From positions 248,001-312,000 of the forward strand of contig NZ_QIRF01000002.1 of assembly GCF_003332825.1 (NCBI RefSeq): a DNA stretch of 64,000 nucleotides. The letters are read 5' to 3'. Shown here in pieces: positions 48,514-57,761 of this stretch; the first letter of the stretch is position 1, and each line of letters opens with the position of its first letter. A program made the translations under genes and the position numbers. The notes beneath the pieces are model-generated. The model was not told the DNA's origin and made no database searches. It worked only from the letters and a program-made list of their open reading frames with translations. The DNA is from Dyella sp. C9 (lineage in GTDB: Bacteria > Pseudomonadota > Gammaproteobacteria > Xanthomonadales > Rhodanobacteraceae).

Positions 48514-49104
48514 TCAGTCGCCCGGAAGCAGGTGCTCCACCACCACCCGGCTGCGTGACGGGTCGAGATCACCGTGGTGGTCGAAGTGCAGCACCACCAC
48601 CCAGTTGTAGACGTCCTCCGGCCACGACTTGCGGCCGGTGATGGCGCTGGCCTTGCCGCCGAGTGCATCGATCAGCTTGTCGATGTGGCCGTGGTGCCAG
48701 GCGATCAACACCACGTTGGCGTGGTTGTCCTTGCGCAGCGCGTCGGCCAGCGCATCCACCTGGTCATCCGCATAGGGCTGCTCGATCGGCAGGCCCAGGC
48801 GCTGGGAAAGCGGGGTCAGCGTCAGGCGCGGGCGCACGCTCTCCTTGCTGTCGCGGGTGGCGATCAGGCGTTCGGGCAACAGGCTGTCGCCGCCATCGCG
48901 CCACGGGTCAAAATAACTGGCGTAGGCCTGCGCGCGCTGTTCGCCGCGCGCACTGAGCCCACTGCCCGAGTCAGGCTTCTCGGCATGGCGCACGATCAGC
49001 ACGGTGGCGTCGCGCAAGCCCTTGTCGCCCTTGTCGTCGTGATGCGCCAGCGCCAGCGCCGGCAGGCAGCAGCACAGAACCAGCAAAAACCGTCGTATAA
49101 ACAT
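48514..49104 (-). CDS. Exported histidine-phosphatase superfamily protein
   Basis: This 196-residue protein has a signal peptide of about 20 residues (ending LALA) and a compact histidine-phosphatase (phosphoglycerate-mutase-like) domain. The phosphoacceptor is His40 in IVRHAEKP; the second catalytic histidine is in the AWHHGHID stretch. Arg in the RHG-type motif is present. The fold has been reduced compared with acid phosphatases, like SixA. The substrate is unknown, and its location is likely periplasmic. It is convergent with the nucleoside permease, so a role in periplasmic nucleotide or phosphate salvage is only a guess. Confidence 0.8.
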   Translation of the reverse strand: MFIRRFLLVLCCCLPALALAHHDDKGDKGLRDATVLIVRHAEKPDSGSGLSARGEQRAQAYASYFDPWRDGGDSLLPERLIATRDSKESVRPRLTLTPLSQRLGLPIEQPYADDQVDALADALRKDNHANVVLIAWHHGHIDKLIDALGGKASAITGRKSWPEDVYNWVVVLHFDHHGDLDPSRSRVVVEHLLPGD

Positions 49105-49191
49105 GCGGATAGCCCCGTCTCAAGATGCCCGGACACTAGCGACTCCTTACTGGCGGCCAGGTGAACGGAACGTCGGCCTGCAGCAGCCCGC

Positions 49192-49203
49192 TACAATGAT
49201 CGG
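49192..49203 (+). promoter_or_regulatory. TACAAT box placed for a leaderless dusB mRNA
   Basis: TACAAT (49192-49197) is followed by exactly six bases and the dusB ATG at 49204. No Shine-Dalgarno or clear -35 element is visible. Confidence 0.5.
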
Positions 49204-50190
49204 ATGAAGATCGGCCCTTACCTCATCGACCCGCCGGTGGTGCTTGCCCCGATGGCCGGCGTCACCGACAAGCCTTTTCGCCTGCTGTGCAAACGGCTGG
49301 GTGCCGGCTTGGCGGTGTCGGAGATGACCAACGCCGATCCCCGCCTGTGGAACACCCGCAAGTCGCTGCGCCGCATGGACCATCAGGGCGAACCCGAGCC
49401 GGTCAGCGTGCAGATTGCCGGCTACGACCCGGCCATGCTTGCTGAGGCGGCGCGCTACAACGCCGACAACGGCGCGCAGATCATCGACATCAACATGGGT
49501 TGTCCGGCCAAGAAGGTCTGCAACGTGTGGTCGGGTTCCGCGCTGCTGCAGGACGAGCCGCTGGTCGCACGCATCGTGAAGGCGGTGGTCGATGCGGTGG
49601 ACGTGCCGGTGACGCTGAAGATCCGCACGGGCTGGGACCGGGCCAACAAGAACGCCCTGAACATCGCCAGGATCGCCGAGGATGCCGGCATCGCCGCGCT
49701 GGCCGTGCATGGCCGTACGCGTGCGGACAAGTACGAGGGTCAGGCGGAGTACGAAACCATCGCCGCGGTGAAGGCCTCGATCACGATTCCCGTGCTCGCC
49801 AACGGCGACGTGCTGACGCCGCAGCAGGCCAGGCATGTGCTTGAGGCGACGGGTGCCGATGCGGTGATGGTCGGACGCGGCGCGCAGGGGCGGCCGTGGA
49901 TCTTCCGCGAGATCGCGCACTACCTCGCCACCGGCGAAACCCTGGCCGAGCCCACGCCCGCCGAAGTATGCGAGATCCTGGTGCATCACCTGGAGCAGCT
50001 CTACGCATTCTACGGCGAGCTGCAGGGCGTGCGCATCGCGCGCAAGCACCTGGGCTGGTACGCCAAGGATCGCGCGGAGAATGCCGCGTTCCGCCACGTG
50101 GTCAATCGCGCGGAAAGCCCGGTCGAGCAGTTGCAGCTGACCCGCGAGTACTTCGCCGCGCTTGCGGACGACGCCCGCCTCGCCGCCTGA
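49204..50190 (+). CDS. dusB: tRNA-dihydrouridine synthase B
   Basis: DusB reduces uridine in the tRNA D-loop using FMN and NADPH. The 328-residue TIM-barrel protein begins MKIGPYLIDPPVVLAPMAGVTDKPFR-like (shown here in part), has the catalytic cysteine Cys100 in NMGCPAKKV, VPVTLKIRTGW, VHGRTR and GADAVMVGRGAQGRPW. These match E. coli DusB rather than DusA or DusC. In many Gammaproteobacteria fis follows dusB; here a lipoprotein esterase follows instead. The start is set by the family N-terminus and the TACAAT box six bases before it. Confidence 0.94.
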   Translation: MKIGPYLIDPPVVLAPMAGVTDKPFRLLCKRLGAGLAVSEMTNADPRLWNTRKSLRRMDHQGEPEPVSVQIAGYDPAMLAEAARYNADNGAQIIDINMGCPAKKVCNVWSGSALLQDEPLVARIVKAVVDAVDVPVTLKIRTGWDRANKNALNIARIAEDAGIAALAVHGRTRADKYEGQAEYETIAAVKASITIPVLANGDVLTPQQARHVLEATGADAVMVGRGAQGRPWIFREIAHYLATGETLAEPTPAEVCEILVHHLEQLYAFYGELQGVRIARKHLGWYAKDRAENAAFRHVVNRAESPVEQLQLTREYFAALADDARLAA

Positions 50191-50259
50191 ACCCGCGTCG
50201 CAAGCCCTTGCGCGGCGCTCTGCGGCATCATCGTGGCTCCGCTGTCCGCCGCTGATGTC

Positions 50260-51204
50260 ATGCTCCGTCGCCGCACCACGCATCACCTGCATCGCTGGCT
50301 GGTTCGCCTCGGCGGCATGGCGTTGCTTGCTTCGACACTGCTGCTGGCCGGTTGCCAGGCCACGCTGTTCGCCGGCCTCAACGCCACCGACCAGCACCAC
50401 AACATTACCCAGCAGCACGGCATCGTGTTCGATCCGCAGCACGATCTGGCGCTGGACACCTACGCACCCGCGCATGCCGAGCATGCCCCGGTGGTGGTGT
50501 TCTTCTACGGCGGCAGCTGGACGCACGGCGAGCGCGCCTGGTACCGCTTCGTCGGCACCGCGCTGGCGGCGCGCGGTGTGGTGGTGGTGATTCCCGACTA
50601 TCGCAAGGTGCCCGGGGTGCGCCTCGACGGCTTCATGCAGGACGCCGCCAGTGCGGTGGCCTGGGCGCACGATCACGCCGCCGAACTCGGCGGCGCCCCT
50701 GACGACGTGTTCGTGATGGGACACTCCGCTGGCGGCCAGATCGCCGCCCTGCTCGCCACCGACCCCAGCTGGCTGGGGTTGCACGGCCTGCGCCCGGCTG
50801 AACTCGCCGGCTTCATCGGCCTGGCCGGCTGCTATGCCTTCGTGCCCATCACCGATGCCCGCGACCAGGACATGCGCGACGCCTTCGGCAACAGCGTCGC
50901 CCAGCAGCGTCGCGCGGAACCGGTCTCCCATGTGCGCGGCGCCGAGCCGCCGATGCTGTTGCTACACGGTATCGACGACGACGAGGTGCCGCCTTCCAAC
51001 GCGATCGCTCTCGACCAGGCGCTACGCTCCCACGGCGAGGACGTGACGCTGCGGCTGTATCCCGGCCTGGGGCACGAATCGCTGCTGTTCGGCTTCTCGC
51101 GCCCGCTGCGCGGCGATGCGCCCACGCTGCTGGACGTGCTCGATTTCATCCAGGACCATCCGGCCGCCCGGCCGCTCGTGCAGCAGCACGCACCGGCACC
51201 CTGA
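50260..51204 (+). CDS. Lipoprotein alpha/beta hydrolase (esterase-like)
   Basis: This 314-residue protein has a lipoprotein signal with lipobox LLAGC near residue 33, then an alpha/beta hydrolase domain of the carboxylesterase/BD-FAE type: oxyanion loop FFYGGSWTHGER, nucleophile GHSAGG, acid in LLHGIDDDEVPP and histidine in PGLGHESLL. The start is uncertain; ATG 50260 gives a normal signal sequence, while a GTG at 50233 would add nine residues; neither has a clear ribosome site. It is probably anchored in the envelope. It follows dusB by 69 bp. The substrate is unknown. Confidence 0.82.
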   Translation: MLRRRTTHHLHRWLVRLGGMALLASTLLLAGCQATLFAGLNATDQHHNITQQHGIVFDPQHDLALDTYAPAHAEHAPVVVFFYGGSWTHGERAWYRFVGTALAARGVVVVIPDYRKVPGVRLDGFMQDAASAVAWAHDHAAELGGAPDDVFVMGHSAGGQIAALLATDPSWLGLHGLRPAELAGFIGLAGCYAFVPITDARDQDMRDAFGNSVAQQRRAEPVSHVRGAEPPMLLLHGIDDDEVPPSNAIALDQALRSHGEDVTLRLYPGLGHESLLFGFSRPLRGDAPTLLDVLDFIQDHPAARPLVQQHAPAP

Positions 51205-51280
51205 TCGCGACTTTCCATCGACGTAGTCCGGCGTATCGTGTAGCTGCTGGGTTTCGCAAGCGAAAGGCAGCGCACGGCAT

Positions 51281-52111
51281 GTGAACAGCATCGTCACCGG
51301 CGAGTTCCCTTACATCCACGGCTTCTCCTCCGAGGAGCAGTCTCGGCTGATGCGCCAGGCGCGCATGTTCGAAACCAAGCTGTTCAGCCGCATCGACTAC
51401 AGCGAGGCGACGCGCCTGCTCGAAGTGGGCTGTGGCGTGGGCGCACAGACCGAGATCCTGCTGCGGCGCTTTCCCAACCTGCACGTCACCGGGGTGGATC
51501 GCTCGACCGCGCAGCTCTCAGCCGCCGAGCAGAATCTGGCCGAAACGGCCTGGTGCAGCGCGCGCTACACCTTGCAACAGGCCGACGCCACCGACCTGCC
51601 GTTCGCCGATCGCAGCTTCGATGCAGCCTACCTGTGCTGGGTGCTGGAGCACATGCCCAGCCCGGCGCGGGTGCTGAGCGAGCTGCGTCGCGTGCTGAGT
51701 CCCGGCGCGGTGGTCTACGTGACCGAGGTGCTCAATGCCTCGTTCTTCCTCGACCCGTACTCGCCCCACCTGCTGCGCTATTGGATGGCCTTCAACGATC
51801 ACCAGTACGACAGCGGCGGCGACCCTTTCATTGGTGCCAAGCTGGGCAACCTGCTGCTGGCCGGTGGTTACCGCGACGTGCAGACCGAGGTGAAGAGCTT
51901 CCACCTCGACAACCGCCAGCCCGGCAAGCGCAAGCAGATGATCGAGTTCTGGGAGGAACTGCTGCTTTCGGCCGCCGACCAGCTGGTCGCCACGGGCGCA
52001 GTGGACACCGCCACGGTCGAAGGCATGCGCCATGAGCTGCAGGCCGTGCGCAACGATCCGAATGCGGTGTTCTTCTTCGCCTTCGTGCAGGCGCGGGCCA
52101 CGGTTTACTGA
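51281..52111 (+). CDS. Class I SAM-dependent methyltransferase
   Basis: This 276-residue protein has SAM motif I LLEVGCGVGAQTEILL at about residues 46-61, the acidic ribose-binding residue in TGVDRS, motif LPFADRSFDAAYLCWVLEHM and a post-motif around LRRVLSPGAVVYVTEV. It resembles the UbiE/type-11 group that methylates small molecules. The target is unknown. The GTG start at 51281 is preceded by a hairpin (TTTCGC-AA-GCGAAA, 51252-51265) in the short leader. It is convergent with the SGNH hydrolase gene, 12 bases away. Confidence 0.82.
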   Translation: MNSIVTGEFPYIHGFSSEEQSRLMRQARMFETKLFSRIDYSEATRLLEVGCGVGAQTEILLRRFPNLHVTGVDRSTAQLSAAEQNLAETAWCSARYTLQQADATDLPFADRSFDAAYLCWVLEHMPSPARVLSELRRVLSPGAVVYVTEVLNASFFLDPYSPHLLRYWMAFNDHQYDSGGDPFIGAKLGNLLLAGGYRDVQTEVKSFHLDNRQPGKRKQMIEFWEELLLSAADQLVATGAVDTATVEGMRHELQAVRNDPNAVFFFAFVQARATVY

Positions 52112-52123
52112 AAGCCTGGCCGT

Positions 52124-52825
52124 TTACTGCGCCGGCGAATCCGCCACGAAACCATGCGCGGCCAGCACCGGCGTCAGCGCAGCGATCCACAGCGCATAAC
52201 CGGCAGGCGTCATGTGCAGTCCGTCGGCCCGGAACAGTTCCGGGCGCGGCTTGCCGTTCGCATCGAGCATCGGCGGCGTGACGTCGACGAAACCCACGTT
52301 CTTCTGGGTGGCGGCCCAGGCACGGATCCTCTCGTTGGCCTGCTGCATGGTGGGCCACAGGGACAGGCGCGCGATGCTCGGCTTGATCGAGATGTAGACG
52401 ATGGGCACGCCGGGCACGCCTTGGCGGGCGCGCGCGATGAACGCCTGGAACGCGGCCAGTACCTGGTCCGCGCCGGCCCCTTCGTTGATGTCGTTCTCAC
52501 CGGCGTACATCACGATCAGCCGCGGCTTGTACGGCCACACGATGCGATCGGCGAAATAGGTGGAGTCGGTGAGGTCCGAACCGCCAAAGCCGCGGTTGAT
52601 CACCGGGATGCCCGGGAAATCCTGGGCCAGCGACTTCCAGAAGTTGATCGACGAGCTGCCGATGAACAGCACGCCGCCCGGCGCGGGCGGGTGCGTCCGG
52701 TCGGCGGTGACGAAGGCATCGATGGACGGTTGCCAGTGGGCGGGGCCGCCGTCCGCGCGGGCGCCGAACGACAACGCGCCCAGCAACAACATGGTGGCCA
52801 GGGCCCGCCAGTTCAGGTGTTTCAT
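52124..52825 (-). CDS. Exported SGNH/GDSL-type hydrolase
   Basis: This protein (233 residues from this start) has a signal peptide ending near ARA-DG and an SGNH-hydrolase core: block I FIGSSSINFW with the nucleophile serine, block II glycine in INRGFGGSDL, block III GENDIN with the oxyanion asparagine, and block V DGLHMTPAGY with the Asp-x-x-His dyad. It should hydrolyse an ester, perhaps an acetyl group on a sugar or lipid, outside the cytoplasm. I chose the ATG at 52825 over 52834 because GAGGT lies nine bases before it but touches the earlier ATG. Confidence 0.85.
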   Translation of the reverse strand: MKHLNWRALATMLLLGALSFGARADGGPAHWQPSIDAFVTADRTHPPAPGGVLFIGSSSINFWKSLAQDFPGIPVINRGFGGSDLTDSTYFADRIVWPYKPRLIVMYAGENDINEGAGADQVLAAFQAFIARARQGVPGVPIVYISIKPSIARLSLWPTMQQANERIRAWAATQKNVGFVDVTPPMLDANGKPRPELFRADGLHMTPAGYALWIAALTPVLAAHGFVADSPAQ

Positions 52826-53032
52826 CCCGGTCATACCTCGACATCCGCCAGAGGGGAGTCCGGATTATGTCTGCCATGGCAGGCATGACCAAAGGGTGGG
52901 AAGCCGGATGGCGGCCGTCACTGCTTGCAGGCGACTCATCCCGGCAGGCCCGCCGTTCGTCACCATCGCCTTGCCTCGACGGGGCATGGGCGCAGACTGC
53001 CACCTCTCATTCAAGGACAGAGGACAGCTCGC

Positions 53033-54868
53033 ATGCGTCGTCGCCAATTGCTCAAGGCCGCCATGGCCATGCCCCTGCTGCCCTGGCTGGCCAGCGCTCC
53101 CCTGCAGGCGCTGGCCGCACGCGCCCCCGGCAGCGCGATTCGCCTCGGCCATGCGCGGGTGCGCCCGGGCGATCCAGGCTGGCCCAGCGACGCCGAATGG
53201 CAGCGCCTGGCACAGGCCGTCGGCGGCCGGCTGCAGCGCCTGCGCTCCCCCTTCGAGGGCTGCGCCAGCCACGATGCCGCCTGCGAGGAGGCCCTCGCGC
53301 AGATCAAGAATCCCTATTACCTGGGCGACCAGCCGGCCCTGACCCAGACCAGCGGCTGGGTCGATGCCTGGACCTCGCGGCCCAGTGTCTACGCGGTCGC
53401 CGCGGAGAACAGCAGTGACGTGGTGGCCGCCGTGAACTTCGCCCGCCAGCATCACCTGCGCCTGGTGGTGAAAGGCGGCGGACACAGCTACCAGGGCACC
53501 TCCGACGCGCCCGATTCGCTGCTGGTGTGGACCCGCCACATGAATGCGATCACCCTGCATGACGCCTTTGTGGCCCAGGGTTGCGAGGGCGTGCAGGCGC
53601 CACTGCCGGCGGTTTCCGTGCAGGCCGGCGCGATGTGGATCGACGCCTATGATGCCGTGACCACCCGCGCCGGGCGTTATGTGCAAGGCGGCGGCTGCAC
53701 CACCGTCGGTGTCGCTGGCCTGGTGCAGAGCGGCGGCTTCGGCAGCTTTTCCAAGAATTTCGGCAGCGTCAGCAGCAACCTGCTGGAAGCGGAAGTGGTG
53801 ACCGCCGACGGCCGTGTCCGCGTGGTCAATCCGCGGCAGGAGCCGGAGCTGTTCTGGGCCCTCAAGGGCGGCGGAGGCGGCAGCCTGGGCGTAGTGACGC
53901 GACTGACCCTGCGCACCCATGAACTGCCCGCCACCTTTGGCGCGGTGTTCGGCGCCATCCACGCCAATACCGACGAGGCCTACCGCGCCCTGATCGTCCA
54001 GGCCATGCGCTTCTATCGCGAGGCGTTGTTCAACCCGCACTGGGGCGAGCAACTGGTGTTCCGCGGCGACAACACGCTGCGCCTGTCGATGGTGTTCCAG
54101 GGGCTGGACCAGGCCACCGCGGAGCACACCTGGGCGCCCTTCCTCGACTGGGTGCGCGCCCGCAAGGACTGCCATTTCAAGGAAGAACCCCGGGTGATCG
54201 CCCTGCCTGCGCGCCATTTCTGGGACGCGGATTTCTTCCGCCAGCACGCCCCCCAGCTCATCGTGGCCGACGGCCGTCCTCATGCTCCGCGCAACCACGT
54301 GCTGTGGGCTGGCGATCAGGGCCAGGTCGGGCAGTTCATCCACGGCTACCGTTCGGGCTGGCTGCCGCAATCGCTGTTGGACCCGGCTCGCCTAAACGAC
54401 CTGGCCGACGCCCTGTTCGCCGCCACCCGCCACTGGGGGCTGTCGCTGCACTTCAACAAGGGATTGGCCGGAGCGCCACCCGAAGCGTTGGCCCGATCCC
54501 GCGATACCGCCACCCATCCGGGTGTGCTGGATGCGTTCGCGCTGGTGATCATCGGCGGCGAGGGCGATCCGGCCTTCCCCGGCATGCCCGGGCCCGGCCC
54601 CGACCTGGCCCAGGCCCGTGACGAGGCCGCGCGCATCGACCAATCGATGGAGGCACTGCTGAAGGTGGCTCCCGACGCAGGCTCCTACGTCTCGGAGAGC
54701 AATTATTTCGAGCGGGACTGGCAGCGCTCGTTCTGGGGCACGAACTACCCCCGCCTCGCCGCCGCCAAGCGCCGCTACGACCGGGACGGCCTGTTCTTCG
54801 TGCGCCACGGCGTGGGCAGCGAGGACTGGAGCGAGGATGGTTTCACCCGCATCACCCGGGCCGGCTGA
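53033..54868 (+). CDS. Tat-exported berberine-bridge-type FAD oxidoreductase
   Basis: This 611-residue protein has a twin-arginine-like leader (MRRRQLLKAAMAMPLL), an FAD-binding PCMH domain, and a C-terminal BBE domain (SNYFERDWQRSFWGTNYPRL). His151 in GGGHSYQG is where FAD is bound covalently, and Cys222 in GGGCTTVG is the second attachment point used in bicovalent members, so FAD is probably held by two bonds. Such enzymes oxidise alcohols or sugars with oxygen or another acceptor. The substrate is unknown. Its length is greater than most (450-500) because of insertions in the substrate domain. The ATG is preceded by AGAGGA. It stands alone. Confidence 0.85.
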   Translation: MRRRQLLKAAMAMPLLPWLASAPLQALAARAPGSAIRLGHARVRPGDPGWPSDAEWQRLAQAVGGRLQRLRSPFEGCASHDAACEEALAQIKNPYYLGDQPALTQTSGWVDAWTSRPSVYAVAAENSSDVVAAVNFARQHHLRLVVKGGGHSYQGTSDAPDSLLVWTRHMNAITLHDAFVAQGCEGVQAPLPAVSVQAGAMWIDAYDAVTTRAGRYVQGGGCTTVGVAGLVQSGGFGSFSKNFGSVSSNLLEAEVVTADGRVRVVNPRQEPELFWALKGGGGGSLGVVTRLTLRTHELPATFGAVFGAIHANTDEAYRALIVQAMRFYREALFNPHWGEQLVFRGDNTLRLSMVFQGLDQATAEHTWAPFLDWVRARKDCHFKEEPRVIALPARHFWDADFFRQHAPQLIVADGRPHAPRNHVLWAGDQGQVGQFIHGYRSGWLPQSLLDPARLNDLADALFAATRHWGLSLHFNKGLAGAPPEALARSRDTATHPGVLDAFALVIIGGEGDPAFPGMPGPGPDLAQARDEAARIDQSMEALLKVAPDAGSYVSESNYFERDWQRSFWGTNYPRLAAAKRRYDRDGLFFVRHGVGSEDWSEDGFTRITRAG

Positions 54869-55043
54869 CCGGCCCGCCGCGGGCCACTGCGACCCGACTG
54901 CGCTATGCTCCGCCCGCGCTGGCGACCTCGAGGTCGCCGGAAATCAGCCCGTGGCCGCCCTTTTCAGGGGCCCGCAAAGCCACCCAAACGGCTGAATCGG
55001 GATGAAATCGTCATGTCCGGCCCCCATGCTGAGGCTGCAAAGC

Positions 55044-55074
55044 GGGGGTGGGGCGTGTATCATGCGCCACCCCC
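55044..55074 (+). promoter_or_regulatory. metK promoter region with inverted repeat around the -10 box
   Basis: TATCAT (55058-55063) is a likely -10 box. It is bracketed by GGGGGTGG-GG-CG (44-55 of the 55000 block) and CGCCACCCCC (55065-55074), which pair with a two-base bulge. The centre of this repeat covers the -10 box, as an operator might. A Shine-Dalgarno AAGGAAGG lies further down before the metK ATG. Confidence 0.4.
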
Positions 55075-55112
55075 TTTCATCTTTCTATCCGTAAGGAAGG
55101 ATATAACCCGCG

Positions 55113-56312
55113 ATGAGCAACTTCCTCTTCACCTCCGAGTCGGTCTCCGAAGGCCATCCGGACAAAGTCGCCGACCAGATCTCCGATGCCGTCCTCGATG
55201 CGATCATCGCGCAGGATCCGCGTGCGCGCGTGGCCTGCGAAACGATGGTGAAGACGGGCGTGGCGATCGTCGCCGGTGAAATCACCACCAGCGCCTGGAT
55301 CGATCTGGAAGCGCTGACCCGCAAGGTCATCACCGACATCGGCTACGACTCCTCGGACGTCGGCTTCGACGGCGAGACCTGCGGCGTGCTGAACCTGATC
55401 GGTAAGCAGTCGCCCGACATCAACCAGGGCGTGGACCGCAAGAAGCCGGAAGAACAGGGCGCTGGCGACCAGGGCCTGATGTTCGGCTACGCCACCAACG
55501 AGACGAAGGACTACATGCCGGCGGCGATCTACTACTCGCACCGTCTGGTGGAGCAGCAGGCCAAGGTCCGCAAGAAGAAGAACTCGCCGCTGCCGTGGCT
55601 GCGTCCGGACGCCAAGAGCCAGGTCACCCTGCGCTATGAAGACGGCGTGGCCACCGCCATCGACGCCGTGGTGCTGTCGACCCAGCACGACCCGAGCGTG
55701 AAGCAGAAGGACCTCATCGAGGCCGTGCGCGAGCACATCCTCAAGCCGGTGCTGCCGGCCAAGCTGCTGCACAAGGGCACCAAGTTCCACATCAACCCGA
55801 CCGGCAAGTTCGTGATCGGCGGCCCGGTGGGCGACTGCGGCCTGACCGGCCGCAAGATCATCGTCGACACCTACGGCGGCTGGGCCCGCCACGGTGGTGG
55901 CGCGTTCTCGGGCAAGGATCCGTCCAAGGTGGACCGTTCGGCCGCCTACGCCGCCCGCTACGTGGCCAAGAACATCGTGGCCGCCGGCATCGCCGACCGC
56001 TGCGAAGTGCAGGTGAGCTACGCCATCGGCGTGGCCGAGCCGACCTCCATCTCGGTCACCACCTTCGGCACCGGCAAGATCGCCGACGAGAAGATCGAGA
56101 AGCTGATCCGCAAGCACTTCGACCTGCGCCCGTACGGCATCATCAAGATGCTCGACCTGGTACACCCGATGTACCAGCAGACCGCCAGCTACGGTCACTT
56201 CGGCCGCACCCCGCAGGAAGTGAAGGGTCCGGACGGCAAGACCTACACCACGTTCTCGTGGGAAAAGACCGACAAGGCCGAGGCGCTGCGCGCCGATGCC
56301 AAGCTGAAGTAA
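55113..56312 (+). CDS. metK: S-adenosylmethionine synthetase
   Basis: MetK joins methionine and ATP to make SAM, the methyl donor used by RsmA, RsmH, RsmI and the methyltransferase in this window. The 399-residue protein starts with the family pattern [22 protein letters not shown] and has the ATP loop [12 protein letters not shown], the K-rich motif around [15 protein letters not shown], and [16 protein letters not shown] precedes the ATG. No known SAM or SAH riboswitch was recognised in the roughly 40-base leader. A strong terminator follows. Confidence 0.97.
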   Translation: MSNFLFTSESVSEGHPDKVADQISDAVLDAIIAQDPRARVACETMVKTGVAIVAGEITTSAWIDLEALTRKVITDIGYDSSDVGFDGETCGVLNLIGKQSPDINQGVDRKKPEEQGAGDQGLMFGYATNETKDYMPAAIYYSHRLVEQQAKVRKKKNSPLPWLRPDAKSQVTLRYEDGVATAIDAVVLSTQHDPSVKQKDLIEAVREHILKPVLPAKLLHKGTKFHINPTGKFVIGGPVGDCGLTGRKIIVDTYGGWARHGGGAFSGKDPSKVDRSAAYAARYVAKNIVAAGIADRCEVQVSYAIGVAEPTSISVTTFGTGKIADEKIEKLIRKHFDLRPYGIIKMLDLVHPMYQQTASYGHFGRTPQEVKGPDGKTYTTFSWEKTDKAEALRADAKLK

Positions 56313-56336
56313 GCGACCCGCTTGCCCAGCACGAAG

Positions 56337-56366
56337 AACGGGCCGCTCACGCGGCCCGTTTTTTTT
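56337..56366 (+). terminator. Intrinsic terminator of metK
   Basis: A perfect 10-bp stem AACGGGCCGC-TCAC-GCGGCCCGTT is followed by a run of T up to 56366. It lies 24 bases after the stop. Confidence 0.95.
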
Positions 56367-56508
56367 GGCTGGATGCGGGCCTGACACCGGCATGGGTATC
56401 CACGGGTGACATCCACGCCCCACTCGCCGGGCACAAGGCGGCCTCACCGCCTCGCGAACGCATCATTGGCTCCGCGTCACCGGGCAAAGTGATCAACCGT
56501 CCGGCATG

Positions 56509-56539
56509 AAAAAAGCCCCGTCCCATGACAGGACGAGGC
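56509..56539 (-). terminator. Intrinsic terminator of the dacC-like gene
   Basis: On the minus strand a 9-bp stem (56515-56523 with 56531-56539, one G-U pair, 7-base loop) is followed by six T. It lies 24 bases after the stop codon. Confidence 0.88.
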
Positions 56540-56563
56540 TTCGCTGCAGGCGACGCGAAGCGC

Positions 56564-57685
56564 TCAGGGCTGCTTCGGCGGCACCGTGTTGGCGCGCGCC
56601 GTGGTGGTCTTCTTGGCGGCGCTGCTGTTGCTGGAACGCTTGGCCGGCGCAGCCGGGCACTTGGTGCCCTTGCGCGGTGTGCACGAGGCATTGGTGGCGA
56701 CGGTGCCTACCTTGCCGCGACGATGATGGCGACGCGAGGCCGGAACGGTCTCCGCCTCGGCCGTGCTGATCGGCGACAGCGCCGACAGCACGCGCTGGGT
56801 CGCGCCGCCGCCGGCCGGCACGCCGGCCGCCTGGGCCACCAGGGCCGCCGGGGTCTCCTGGTCCTCGAAACCATCGTCCAGCAGGCGCGCCATCAGGCGA
56901 TCGCGTGAGGCGGCGGTGCGACCGCCCAGCACCACGCTGAAGAGGCGCTGGCCATCACGCACGGCGGTGGACGCGAGGTTGAAGCCCGAGGCGTTGGTGA
57001 AGCCGGTCTTCAGGCCATCCATGCCCGGGTACTTGTCCATCAGGTTGTTGTGCCCGCGCACCAGGCGACCGCGGAACATGAATTCCTTGGTGGAGAAGTA
57101 GTGCGCGTACTGCGGGTAGTCGTGATACAGCGCCATGGCCAGCTTGGACATGTCGCGCGCGGTGGTGGTGTCGTTGGGGTCCGGCAGGCCAGAGGCGTTG
57201 GCGAAGTGCGTGTTGGTCATGCCCAGGCGCAGCGCCTGTGCATTCATCGCCTCGACGAATTCGCCCTCGCTGCCACCCAGGCCTTCGGCCATCACGGTGG
57301 CGGCGTCGTTGGCTGACTTGGTGATCATGCCGAGGATGCAGTCCTCGACGGTGATGGTCTGGCCCTTGCGCAGGTCGAGCTTGGTGGGCGCCTTGGCGGC
57401 GGCCCATGCCGACACCGGCAGCTCCTGCTCGAGCTTGAGCTTGCCGCCCTGCAGCGCCTGGAAGGCCAGGTACAGGGTCATCATCTTGGCCAGCGAGGCC
57501 GGATGGTTCTGCTCGTCCGGATTGACCGCGGTGATCACCTGGCCGTCGGCCTCGTTGATCACGATGGCCGCGTAGCCCGCGTGGGCCACGTCGATGGTGC
57601 TGCCCAGGCCGCAAAGTGCCAGCACTGCAAGCAGGCTTCGACGCCAGATTGCACCCCGGCCCGGTGATTTGGACTTGATGGCCAC
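56564..57685 (-). CDS. dacC: D-alanyl-D-alanine carboxypeptidase (PBP5/6 type) with basic tail
   Basis: This enzyme removes the terminal D-Ala from peptidoglycan stem peptides. The 373-residue protein has a signal peptide to about residue 36, then the catalytic motifs Ser64-Leu-Ala-Lys67, Ser124-Ala-Asn126 and LKTG (about 227). After the catalytic domain, from about residue 275, the sequence becomes low-complexity: Ala/Ser/Thr/Lys/Arg-rich with two cysteines. There is no recognisable PBP5 C-terminal beta domain or amphipathic membrane anchor. The GTG start at 57685 is set by GAGGAAACGG upstream. The symbol is tentative among dacA/dacC/dacD. Confidence 0.88.
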   Translation of the reverse strand: MAIKSKSPGRGAIWRRSLLAVLALCGLGSTIDVAHAGYAAIVINEADGQVITAVNPDEQNHPASLAKMMTLYLAFQALQGGKLKLEQELPVSAWAAAKAPTKLDLRKGQTITVEDCILGMITKSANDAATVMAEGLGGSEGEFVEAMNAQALRLGMTNTHFANASGLPDPNDTTTARDMSKLAMALYHDYPQYAHYFSTKEFMFRGRLVRGHNNLMDKYPGMDGLKTGFTNASGFNLASTAVRDGQRLFSVVLGGRTAASRDRLMARLLDDGFEDQETPAALVAQAAGVPAGGGATQRVLSALSPISTAEAETVPASRRHHRRGKVGTVATNASCTPRKGTKCPAAPAKRSSNSSAAKKTTTARANTVPPKQP

Positions 57686-57761
57686 CCCGTTTCCTCGCTT
57701 CCGGCTCGCCGCTCAATACCGCGTTGCACCAACCTCTAGTGCAACCCACCTGTAGCGGGCA

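Noticed and set aside
55021..55112. A SAM or SAH riboswitch before metK
   Set aside because: The region after the -10 box is only about 45 nt and lacks any recognisable aptamer core.
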